From positions 1 through 9,588 of the forward strand of contig PKXI01000019.1 in NCBI GenBank assembly GCA_003133425.1: a DNA stretch of 9,588 nt. The letters are read 5' to 3'. This document shows, in pieces, positions 1-5,254 of the stretch (its first letter is position 1; every line of letters starts with the position of its first letter). Position numbers and translations under genes: made by a program. This DNA comes from Acidobacteriaceae bacterium. GTDB taxonomy: Bacteria > Acidobacteriota > Terriglobia > Terriglobales > Acidobacteriaceae. A model generated the notes under the pieces. It was not told the DNA's origin and did not search any database. It saw nothing but the letters and a program-made list of their open reading frames with translations.

Positions 1-394
1 TTAGCTTCTTAGCCGTTGCCCACCGTTTGCGCTGAGCATCCGCCATCCGCTTACGAGCCTCGGGGCTCACTGTGCGCTTCGCTGCTTTCTTCGGCGCGGA
101 TTTCTTTGCTTTCGCCGGAGCGGCTTTCTTGGCGGCTTTCTTCGTTGCCTTCGCCGGGGGCGCTGATGCTTGCTTTTTAGTCGCTGCCCAACGCTTGCGC
201 TGTGCCTCTGCAATACGCGCCCGTGCCTCTGAACTCATTACACGCTTCTTTGGAGCGGCTACAGCTTTCTGATTACGAGTGGTGACCTTCGTTAATGCAA
301 CGTCCACTTTTCCGCTGGACAGTAAAAGTTGTCTTGCCTCTTTGAGTCTTCCAATCTCTGCGTCCAGCATTGAAATGATGTCTTGATAGTCCAT
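1..394 (-). CDS. Histone H1-like basic protein with two AQRKRWA motifs (3' end outside window)
   Basis: Reading leftwards from the ATG at 394, the frame stays open for 131 codons and leaves the window without a stop. The start has a strong ribosome site (GGAGG, five bases before ATG). The first 25 residues look like a short helix (MDYQDIISMLDAEIGRLKEA). Two near-identical motifs follow, SSEARARIAEAQRKRWA near residue 54 and SPEARKRMADAQRKRWA near 109. They are separated by an Ala/Lys/Pro tail resembling histone H1 tails (repeated AKKAA, APAKAKK). The composition predicts binding to DNA or RNA by charge; a nucleoid or regulatory role is inference. The gene lies 22 bases after the stop of the HNH-type gene on the same strand, so the two are probably co-transcribed. 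The motif style is one I associate with Acidobacteria. Confidence 0.75.
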   Translation of the reverse strand, partial: MDYQDIISMLDAEIGRLKEARQLLLSSGKVDVALTKVTTRNQKAVAAPKKRVMSSEARARIAEAQRKRWAATKKQASAPPAKATKKAAKKAAPAKAKKSAPKKAAKRTVSPEARKRMADAQRKRWATAKKL

Positions 395-416
395 GTTTCC
401 TCCACAGGCATTGTAC

Positions 417-1175
417 CTAGTCTCCGGCGTAGGTGAAAGTCACTGTGTGTGATTTCACGGGTCGTCGTTTGTCATCGAACGTTTGAAAACAGTGCTCAAT
501 ATTGTGTCTGAGGAGTTTCGCGTCATGCATTGGAACGGGGATGGACAGCAAATTCAAGAAGAACGGAACACCCCATAGGCTAAATTCAGCCCCCGCTAAT
601 CGCTCTCCCATTCGCATCGTGCTGATTGAAAAGTCGCCTTCGTTCAAAGTGAATTGGTCACCCGACCTAAAAATGACATAGAGCCCACTGGGGTCAGCAA
701 ATCTCTTCAGCCCAAATGCGACCTCAACTAATTCCTGCGTAGGCTTATGGGGCTCAGGTGCCTCAGGGTCGATTGGAAACCCGTCGTGCTGATTGAAGTT
801 GATGAGCGTCTTCAGACACCAACGCTCTAACAGGAGCATATCCGCGTTGAAGGATTTGACGGCCCAGTGTCTGGCACGAACCTTCTCCCTCGCCATGAAC
901 AGACTCACGGCATCTCTCAACGTGTCGAGCGACTGTTTTACAGCAGCATCGACTTCGCTGAGCCCGTTGTTGTGCTTTTCGCAAAGAACCTTCCCTGTGA
1001 ACGTCTTGATATTTATCGACCTTGGAGCGTCTTTACACCAGTCAAAGCCCTGAACCGTGATGCCGCCATCTGGAAAGAGGCATTCGGAGATGAGGTGCTC
1101 ATGGGAGATTACGCCTTCGCAGTCCCCAAGGCATGAAGCCCAACACTGCGAATAGTCTGCACTCTGTACTGTCAC
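417..1175 (-). CDS. HNH-type nuclease-like protein, start uncertain
   Basis: The frame is open from 1406 to the TAG at 417. I place the start at the GTG at 1175 (252 residues), because residues encoded upstream are low complexity and translate the G-rich repeat at 1291-1363. A GGTGGA lies about eight bases before this GTG; a GTG at 1187 is the alternative. From 1175 the protein shows C11-x3-C15-x3-C19, then SHEHLIS (residues 24-30), then LCEKHNNGLS (64-73). This is the usual layout of HNH/ββα-metal proteins: a Cys cluster, an E-H pair, then C-x2-H-N. The C-terminal 170 residues are not recognised. Nuclease activity is inferred, not shown. The gene is divergent from an adenine methyltransferase, so a restriction-modification-like pair is possible. 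HNH proteins also occur alone in phages and islands. Confidence 0.65.
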   Translation of the reverse strand: MTVQSADYSQCWASCLGDCEGVISHEHLISECLFPDGGITVQGFDWCKDAPRSINIKTFTGKVLCEKHNNGLSEVDAAVKQSLDTLRDAVSLFMAREKVRARHWAVKSFNADMLLLERWCLKTLINFNQHDGFPIDPEAPEPHKPTQELVEVAFGLKRFADPSGLYVIFRSGDQFTLNEGDFSISTMRMGERLAGAEFSLWGVPFFLNLLSIPVPMHDAKLLRHNIEHCFQTFDDKRRPVKSHTVTFTYAGD

Positions 1176-1463
1176 TCGATTTTCCACCGTATGAGGATAA
1201 CCGGATGGTGCGCCCAATCGCTGTAGACGCACAGTAGGGCGGTTTACTAGGTTTGCAGAGCTATTTGCATTAGTGCGGCACCCAAGCTTTGCCCACCCCC
1301 GGTCGCCCGAAGGCTGTACGGGGCTCTGCGGAGGGGAGGGGGGAGGGGCAAGGATGTGTTTTTTACCAGCGCGATTTAGGCAATACAGGACTTCTGAAGT
1401 TTGCAACTGGCCTTAAACGTTCGGTCTGATGTACTCTGGAGTGTCGCGACCCCGAAACAATCA
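1176..1463. other. Divergent intergenic region between HNH-type and methyltransferase genes
   Basis: These 288 bases must hold the promoters of both divergent genes. I see no convincing -35/-10 pair. The main content is the shortened copy of the G-rich repeat (1291-1363). The HNH reading frame continues through the region to 1406, but there it encodes repeat-derived Pro/Ser-rich sequence (APPPSPPQSP) and is unlikely to be translated. Confidence 0.5.
1291..1363 (+). repeat. G-rich dispersed repeat, copy 1 (shortened)
   Basis: It shares the core gcccgaaggctgtac, then gggctctgcgg, then a G-rich run ending in gaggggc, with copies 2 and 3, in the same orientation. The G run (1330-1348) reads GG-A-GGGG-A-GGGGGG-A-GGGG. 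The second half seen in the other copies (the aaattt segment and terminal ggaggtca) is missing. Sequence leading to the methyltransferase gene replaces it. Confidence 0.75.
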
Positions 1464-2490
1464 ATGAGAATCTCCTCTCCAGTCACATGGCACGGCGGCA
1501 AGTCAAAACTATCCGCCAAGATTGTTGACTACTTCCCTGAGCATCAGACCTATGTGGAACCATTCGGCGGCAGCGCGGCGGTGCTGCTGGCGAAGGAGCC
1601 ATCAAAAAGTCGAGGTCTACAACGACCTCAATGGCGAACTCGTGAACCTCTTTCAGGTGCTGCGAGACTCCAAACTGCATAAACGGCTGCAACGAGCCCT
1701 TGAAAATACTCAGTATGCGCGGTCTGAATTTCAACTTTCCAAGGAGCCCAGCGATGACCCGGTCGAGTCAGCGCGTCGTTTTGTTGTTCGACAACAACAG
1801 TCACGAGGGGGATTGGGCGAACGCTGGAGCTATTGTGTTGGAGACTCGCGAAGCGGGATGTCGTCGGCTGTGGCCCGCTGGCGAACAGGAATCGAGCAAT
1901 TGTCCTCCGTCCACACCCGTTTTCGGAATGTGCAGATTGAATGCGAAGACTGGCGAACAATCCTTGCTCGTTACGATGGGCGTCGGACTCTTTTTTATGT
2001 TGACCCCTGCTACGTTCCGAGTACGAGAACGGGAGGTAAGTATGAGCATGAGATGGACGAGGGTGACCACCGGGAACTGGTTGCACGTCTACTCGCAATT
2101 CGGGGCAAGTCAGTTCTCTCAGGCTACTATCATCCGGTGTACAAACCGCTGGAGAAAGCTGGCTGGAAGCGGGTCGATTTCGACGTACCCGCCTATAGTT
2201 CGGACAAGCGGACTCGTAGAACGGAATGCTTGTGGCTATCGCCCGGTGTTTCATCACGTGACGACAAGCATTCGAAGACGAATCCTGCTACACCCGAAGA
2301 CAAGATGAGAGCCGGAGCGCATCACACGCATGACGTAAGGGTACGACAGACCACGAAGCAGCTAGTTAGAGTTATCGAGCGACTCCGGCAATCTGGCAAA
2401 GAACCAACCAAGGCGGCGGTGGCGAGAATTGTTGGGGTCAGCCGGGAGCACCTGAGCCGAAGGTATAGGCATCTGTTCGAAATAGTGTGA
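1464..2490 (+). pseudogene. D12-class (Dam-like) DNA adenine methyltransferase with C-terminal HTH, frameshifted
   Basis: The N-terminal part starts at the ATG at 1464. It has the WHGGKSK motif (residues 9-15) and the cofactor-binding YVEPFGGSAAV. Near 1602-1609 (tcaaaaag) the frame breaks. The next frame carries VYNDLNGELVNLFQVLRD and the rest of the family, to the TGA at 2490. Removing one A from the five-A run restores a single protein of about 341 residues. The catalytic motif reads DPCY, where this family normally has DPPY, and is followed by a typical STRTGGKYEHEM. The last 50 residues form an extra helix-turn-helix (PTKAAVARIVGVSREHLSRR), which suggests self-regulation or target tethering. 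Family function is transfer of a methyl group from S-adenosylmethionine to adenine N6. There is no good ribosome site at 1464. The break may be real decay or a homopolymer error. Confidence 0.8.
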
Positions 2491-2517
2491 TGCATGGGTG
2501 AGACGCATACATCACAC
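2485..2517. terminator. Inverted repeat overlapping the methyltransferase stop codon
   Basis: The arms GTGTGATGCATG (2485-2496) and CATACATCACAC (2506-2517) pair at 11 of 12 positions around a nine-base loop. The left arm contains the stop codon. No T run follows on either strand, so a classic intrinsic terminator is not proven. Its place between convergent genes fits a terminator or mRNA-stabilising hairpin. Confidence 0.4.
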
Positions 2518-2557
2518 CCTTGATGTGCGATGGCGTAATCTCCTAAGCCACGCAGTC

Positions 2558-2678
2558 GCCCCTTCCCGGTAGCCCGAGGGCTGTACGCGGCTCTGCGGAG
2601 GGGAGGGCGGGAGGGGCACTTTTTCCCTTTATCTGCCCCAAATTTGAACTTGACCGGCGTCGGGCGGGGTGGAGGTCA
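2558..2678 (+). repeat. G-rich dispersed repeat, copy 2 (G-quadruplex motif)
   Basis: About 121 bases, sharing with copy 3 the ordered blocks gcccc, gctgtacg, a G-rich run, a T-rich spacer, aaatttg, gaccg and terminal ggaggtca. Positions 2600-2616 read GGGG-A-GGG-C-GGG-A-GGGG, four G tracts with one-base loops, a very favourable G-quadruplex pattern. The tca at the right end is the complement of the hydrolase stop codon TGA, so the repeat starts exactly at that gene's stop. It lies between convergent genes. Confidence 0.8.
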
Positions 2679-3221
2679 TTGTTTGCCCGGAACGTTCTGC
2701 CCAACGAGCATGACCGCAGCCTCGAAATCCCCAAGTTCAAGAATGTCTGAGAGTAGGAGTGCTATACGATTTTTCTGTGGGTCGAGATTGTGGTCTGCCA
2801 TCCAGTCAACGTCGGCATAGCCGGTAGTGAAGTCGCCCCAGTTGGTACGGTCGCCAACCACGGGGTCACTGTGGGAGTACAGGGCGTACAGGTTGGGGGT
2901 AATCCGTTTGGTCAGTGAGAGGCTGTCCGCGTAGGTGGGGGAGGCCAACGCCAATACCGTGAGGTCGGGCCGGTGGTCTTGGAGCAGCTTGGCCGCAACC
3001 AGACCGCCGAGCGATACGCCCACCAGCATGGAGCCAGCCGGGAATTTGGCAGCTACGGCTAGAACTGCGGCGTAGTATTCGTCCGCCGTGGCGGATGGAA
3101 AATCAAGAAGGGTGATTTCTGGCGGGTCGTTCAAGCAAGGGAGCAAAGCATCCCGAAGGATACGGATGGTGCCATTGGAACTGCCGCCTTTGCCGTGGAG
3201 AAAGAAAATGTGGTCTGTCAC
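2676..3221 (-). CDS. Small alpha/beta hydrolase
   Basis: A 181-residue single-domain protein with no signal peptide, so probably cytosolic. HGKGGSS (residues 9-15) follows the first beta strand (IFFLHG) and supplies the oxyanion-hole region. GVSLGG (68-73) is the nucleophile elbow, with Ser70. Asp119 (HSDPVVGD) and His144 (ADHNLD) fall where the other triad members belong, so the catalytic site appears complete. The likely reaction is ester or similar hydrolysis; the substrate is unknown. It is short for the family, with almost no lid. The start is the GTG at 3221, directly after the TAA of a preceding open frame. A purine-rich GGGAGAGGA just upstream suggests coupled translation. Its stop codon is the first three bases of repeat copy 2. 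Confidence 0.8.
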   Translation of the reverse strand: MTDHIFFLHGKGGSSNGTIRILRDALLPCLNDPPEITLLDFPSATADEYYAAVLAVAAKFPAGSMLVGVSLGGLVAAKLLQDHRPDLTVLALASPTYADSLSLTKRITPNLYALYSHSDPVVGDRTNWGDFTTGYADVDWMADHNLDPQKNRIALLLSDILELGDFEAAVMLVGQNVPGKQ

Positions 3222-3317
3222 TTAGTCCTCTCCCTCATTGTAGGCAATTGCAAGCTGCACTGAGTCCGCGTCATCGCACTCAGCATTAAATCCAAGAAGA
3301 CACCACCGTTCTGGTCT
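3222..3317 (-). pseudogene. Short open reading fragment ending at the hydrolase start
   Basis: Between a TGA at 3318-3320 and the TAA at 3222-3224 there are 31 open codons with no usable start. They encode RPERWCLLGFNAECDD, then ADSVQLAIAYNEGED. The stop touches the hydrolase GTG, and the last codons provide that gene's ribosome site. The composition (Cys, Trp, acidic) looks protein-like. It begins only 16 bases beyond repeat copy 3, so it may be the 3' remnant of a gene cut by the repeat. Weak resemblance in the order ER, then W/C, then D-x-A-D to the end of the small ORF at 3458-3615 could mean relatedness or chance. No function is suggested. Confidence 0.3.
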
Positions 3318-3333
3318 TCACAACCACCTTACT

Positions 3334-3460
3334 GCCCCCTGTCCCCAGTCACCCACGCGCTGTACGGGGCTTTGGGGAGGGAGGGCGGGGAGGGGCGCGT
3401 TTTTTCGTTTTTAGCCCGAAATTTGTACCTGACCGCCGACCGGCGTGGCACTGGAGGTCA
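3334..3460 (+). repeat. G-rich dispersed repeat, copy 3 (strongest G-quadruplex motif)
   Basis: About 127 bases, the best match to copy 2. Shared blocks are gcccc, gctgtacg, the G run, a T-rich spacer, aaattt, gaccg and terminal ctggaggtca. Positions 3374-3395 read GGGG-A-GGG-A-GGG-C-GGGG-A-GGGG, five G tracts with single-base loops. The terminal tca (3458-3460) is the complement of the TGA ending the frameshifted small ORF on the - strand, as at copy 2. The leftmost bases (gtccccagt) weakly mirror the terminal ctggaggtca, so a degenerate terminal inverted repeat is possible. Confidence 0.8.
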
Positions 3461-3615
3461 GTCGCCGGTCGCCCCGGCATCAGCCATATCAAAGGCACGC
3501 TTGAAACACCAACAAGAGGCATACAGGCGCTCGGAAACCCGTACGCCATTGTTGGTGTGAGCGGAGAAGACTTCATTTTTGCGGTTGGCTTCCCCTTTTT
3601 TGCCCCCTTAAGCAA
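3458..3615 (-). CDS. Small coupled ORF with in-phase A_AAA_AAG slippery site
   Basis: A TTG at 3615 directly follows the TGA of the 127-residue gene, and an excellent ribosome site (AGGAGG, five bases upstream) lies in that gene's last codons. Translation from TTG gives MLKGAKK, then meets A_AAA_AAG (3597-3603) in phase, the classic bacterial -1 slippery heptamer. After a -1 shift the frame reads GEANRKNEVFSAHTNNG, then VRVSERLYASCWCFKRAFDM, then ADAGATGD. It ends at the TGA that begins repeat copy 3, for 52 residues in all. Without the shift the frame continues 88 codons to 3349 through the repeat, giving a Pro-rich tail (APPRPPSPKPRTARG). The -1 frame looks more protein-like and stops exactly at the repeat edge. 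Function is unknown. A sequencing error in the A6 or G4 run is the main alternative. Confidence 0.4.
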
Positions 3616-3999
3616 TCAGTCCTCCTCATCTTTGAAATCGGCGGGATTTGGCATCTCGGGGTATTCTTCGATTACCTCGCGTAAGGTCTGAATCCTGCTT
3701 GCATAGACTTCCGCCCCTCGGCGAGAGATTGAATGCAAGGTTAGGTCGCCCTTGACGGTCGCGAAATACCGATATACCAGCTTTCCGTCTTCAACCCGTT
3801 GGACTTCATGGACGAAATCGTCATCCGGAAAATGATGTATCTCTTCCTTGCTGCCGTCTGGCAAACGTATTCGGGTAAATCGAAATGGATTGAAGCAACG
3901 CTCGAAACCTAACTCCGAGCACCGCCGCCCTAAGACGGCGACGTACCGGAGTCCAGCACAGGGGAGGCGTAACTCGATGAACTTTTCCTGCTCACTCAT
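3616..3999 (-). CDS. Unrecognised 127-residue protein, partner of an HTH protein
   Basis: ATG at 3999, TGA at 3616-3618. I do not recognise the family. The N-terminal half alternates hydrophobic and polar residues (FIELRLPCAGLRYVAVLGRR) and looks beta-rich. A basic middle (RFTRIRLPDGSKEEIHHFPD) follows, then another strand-rich part (GKLVYRYFATVKGDLTLHS). It ends with a helical and acidic tail (LREVIEEYPEM, then FKDEED). There is no signal peptide or membrane segment. The start overlaps the end of the upstream HTH gene by eight bases (ATGAGTGA), so the two are translationally coupled and probably work together. A DNA-binding protein with a small partner could be a toxin-antitoxin-like pair or a regulator with its modulator. 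Nothing in the sequence decides this. Confidence 0.7.
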   Translation of the reverse strand: MSEQEKFIELRLPCAGLRYVAVLGRRCSELGFERCFNPFRFTRIRLPDGSKEEIHHFPDDDFVHEVQRVEDGKLVYRYFATVKGDLTLHSISRRGAEVYASRIQTLREVIEEYPEMPNPADFKDEED

Positions 4000-4321
4000 G
4001 GTTCACCCGCTCCTCGGTGTTGTGGGCCGGGTCGGTGAGCACGGATTGTTCTTCATCCTCCCAGCGTTGTTGAACGGCAGCGTGAACCTCGGCCAGTCGT
4101 TCGGAACGTCCCATTGGATGCGGTCCAACTTGACGCGAGATTCCGAGACTTCCCGCTATTCTTTGTACCGTAGCGACTGAAATAAAATTCGCCTCCGCCA
4201 CTTCACGATAGGTCCGAGGGTTGGCTCCGCTGTCATCTAAGAGTTCTGCCTCGACCGTTTTGTAAATCTCAGCACGAACACGACGTGCGGCCTGAAGCAA
4301 TTTGGATTTGCTTTCTTTCAT
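3992..4321 (-). CDS. Small helix-turn-helix DNA-binding protein
   Basis: 109 residues from the ATG at 4321, preceded by AGGAG seven bases upstream. Residues 1-28 form a basic amphipathic helix (LLQAARRVRAEIYKTVEAEL). Residues 37-63 are a clear helix-turn-helix: TYREVAEA, a turn at NFISV, then the recognition helix ATVQRIAGSLGISR. The acidic C-terminus (QQRWEDEEQSV) may contact the overlapping downstream product. It is the first gene of the leftward group 4321-2676 and its 5' end faces the repeat block at 4698-4942. It is therefore a candidate regulator of that block or of its own promoter; an imperfect dyad lies just upstream (4334-4358). Its HTH has the same length and residue pattern as that of the gene at 5081-5251 on the other side of the block. 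Confidence 0.75.
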   Translation of the reverse strand: MKESKSKLLQAARRVRAEIYKTVEAELLDDSGANPRTYREVAEANFISVATVQRIAGSLGISRQVGPHPMGRSERLAEVHAAVQQRWEDEEQSVLTDPAHNTEERVNHE

Positions 4322-4333
4322 AGTTGTCTCCTA

Positions 4334-4358
4334 AGTTACCGGCTTGTTGCTGGTAGCT
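4334..4358. promoter_or_regulatory. Imperfect dyad upstream of the HTH gene, candidate operator
   Basis: The arms agttaccggc and gctggtagct, separated by ttgtt, match at 8 of 10 positions when folded. The site begins 13 bases upstream of the leftward HTH start. It could be an autoregulatory operator or an mRNA hairpin; there is no direct evidence for either. Confidence 0.35.
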
Positions 4359-4723
4359 GTCTACTATGAATTTGCAAGTTGATAAATGTTCTACAACTGC
4401 GGGAGACTTAGAAGCCAGCTATTGGAAAGACCCAAGTTGCATGGAGTCGTGAGAAGTGGCGTTGTTGTGCGGGGGGCGCGGAACGGTCTCTGTAGTGCAG
4501 GGTGCTCCTGCGGTTAATGATTGCATCCCGGCACCCGGCTCCATGCAGCGTTCGGCCAGCGGGGGAACCGAGCGGAATGGAGGGGGCTTGTCCTTCGGGG
4601 CGGGATGCTGGTTGCTTCTGTGTTGCTTGACGGAGGGTAGTGTTGTTCTCTTCCCGTTTAGCCATCCGTTAGGAATCATCTTTCGTAGGCTGGCTCACAC
4701 CCGTGACATGTTTAGAGTGACTT

Positions 4724-4764
4724 GTTCATGACAGGTTCATTACGGGTTCAATGACGGGTTCCAC
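4724..4764 (+). repeat. GTTC direct repeats at 11-12 base spacing
   Basis: GTTC begins at 4724, 4735, 4746 and 4758. The units read gttcatgacag, gttcattacgg, gttcaatgacgg and gttccac. Spacing near one helical turn places every unit on the same face of DNA, as expected for a cooperatively bound protein. Confidence 0.65.
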
Positions 4765-4817
4765 AAATTACCTCTTTAGAATCTGGCAACAGGCCACATC
4801 TCAATTCACTACCCCGC

Positions 4818-4937
4818 TGAATCTATTGCACCCCCCTAGTGAATCTATTGCACCGGTGGGGTGAATCCATTGCACTACTTACTAATGAATCTATTGCACC
4901 GGGTGAATGTGCTGCACTACTGCAATGGATTCACCCG
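4818..4937 (+). repeat. Iteron-like array: TGAATCTATTGCAC units plus inverted copy
   Basis: Direct copies of TGAATCTATTGCAC lie at 4818-4831, 4840-4853 and 4886-4899. TGAATCCATTGCAC lies at 4862-4875 and a degenerate TGAATGTGCTGCAC at 4904-4917. An inverted copy with 13 of 14 bases matching TGAATCCATTGCAC lies at 4920-4933. Start-to-start spacing is 22, 22, 24 and 18 bases. The last direct and inverted units form a perfect nine-base dyad (CGGGTGAAT and ATTCACCCG, 4900-4908 and 4929-4937). Iterons near 22 bases upstream of an initiator gene are typical of plasmid origins. I found no clear DnaA box (TTATNCACA). Confidence 0.8.
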
Positions 4938-5015
4938 TGACAGGCGGATACTTGTAACACAGAGACGCCAATAACCTTACTGTAAAACTCTAAGTACTTT
5001 AGACCATCGTTGTTA

Positions 5016-5024
5016 TGCGATAAT
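5016..5024 (+). promoter_or_regulatory. Extended -10 promoter for the rightward operon
   Basis: TGCGATAAT matches the extended -10 form TGnTATAAT at all but one fixed base. It lies in an AT-rich stretch following the iterons. No good -35 is present at the usual distance, which an extended -10 can tolerate. Transcription would start near 5031, about 50 bases before the first gene. Confidence 0.45.
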
Positions 5025-5080
5025 TCCAAACTTTCATTCTATGAGTGTCTTAGGTAAGAAAGTTTTTTATGAGGCACAGG

Positions 5081-5251
5081 ATGAAAAAGAAGAGAGAACA
5101 GATAGTAGCCGATGTAACTGCCGACCTGCACAACCCAAACATGAGCTATATGCTCATCGCTTTAAAGCACAAGGTCGGCCTTAGCTTTGTAAACCAAGTC
5201 GCAAAAACCACCGGGCTCACCCGTCCACGCGGCCCCAAGGCGAAGGGGTAA
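5081..5251 (+). CDS. Small HTH protein, first gene of the iteron-proximal operon
   Basis: I prefer the ATG at 5081 (56 residues) because GAGG sits six bases upstream. The in-frame ATG at 5069 would add four residues (MRHR) and has a poorer ribosome site. A basic N-terminus (MKKKREQIV) is followed by a compact HTH: SYMLIALKHKV, a turn, then SFVNQVAKTTGLTR. It ends with a basic RPRGPKAKG tail. The HTH has the same length as that at 3992-4321 and shares the order S/T-Y, I/V-A, V-N/Q, A, G-I/L-S/T-R. Lying next to the iterons, it could bind them as a copy-number or operon regulator. That role is inference. The next gene starts three bases after its stop. Confidence 0.7.
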   Translation: MKKKREQIVADVTADLHNPNMSYMLIALKHKVGLSFVNQVAKTTGLTRPRGPKAKG

Positions 5252-5254
5252 CCC

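Larger units (their letters stand above)
4698..4942 (+). repeat. Outer pair of CACCCGTGACA repeats bounding the block
   Basis: The identical 11-mer CACCCGTGACA occurs at 4698-4708 and 4932-4942 in the same orientation. Both iteron families lie between the two copies. The right copy overlaps the end of the inverted iteron. They may be binding sites for a second protein, or chance; two exact 11-mers in 245 bases make chance unlikely. Confidence 0.55.
4322..5068. other. Non-coding control region with repeat block; no supported gene
   Basis: About 750 bases between divergent HTH genes. From left to right it holds a 25-base dyad, roughly 300 bases (4400-4690) of GC-rich sequence, two repeat families (4698-4942), and an AT-rich stretch with a promoter (4943-5068). 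Within 4400-4690 a leftward frame from the ATG at 4679 to 4419 has 86 codons and somewhat GC-rich third positions, but poor ribosome binding and no recognisable content. I do not call it. The whole layout (iteron-like repeats, AT-rich DNA, then a replication-type HTH gene) resembles a replication origin or partition/control site. Confidence 0.6.

Noticed and set aside
1188..1406. N-terminal extension of the HNH-type protein to 1406
   Set aside because: It translates the G-rich repeat into Pro/Ser-rich sequence; the domain begins after 1175 where GTG starts are available.
1628..2257. Leftward 209-codon open frame inside the methyltransferase
   Set aside because: Antisense to recognisable methyltransferase motifs; no domain or start signal of its own.
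2543..2740. Leftward frame across repeat copy 2
   Set aside because: Encoded residues are repeat translation and overlap the hydrolase 3' end; no ribosome site.
2558..3460. Integron attC sites
   Set aside because: The repeats follow stop codons, but no GTTRRRY/RYYYAAC core pairs or integrase gene are visible.
4419..4679. Leftward 86-codon frame upstream of the HTH gene, some GC preference at third positions
   Set aside because: No ribosome site, low-complexity Pro-rich content, no domain, and an overlapping alternative frame of similar length.
5041..5182. Short rightward frame from the ATG at 5041
   Set aside because: No ribosome site, and it overlaps the better supported HTH gene in another frame.
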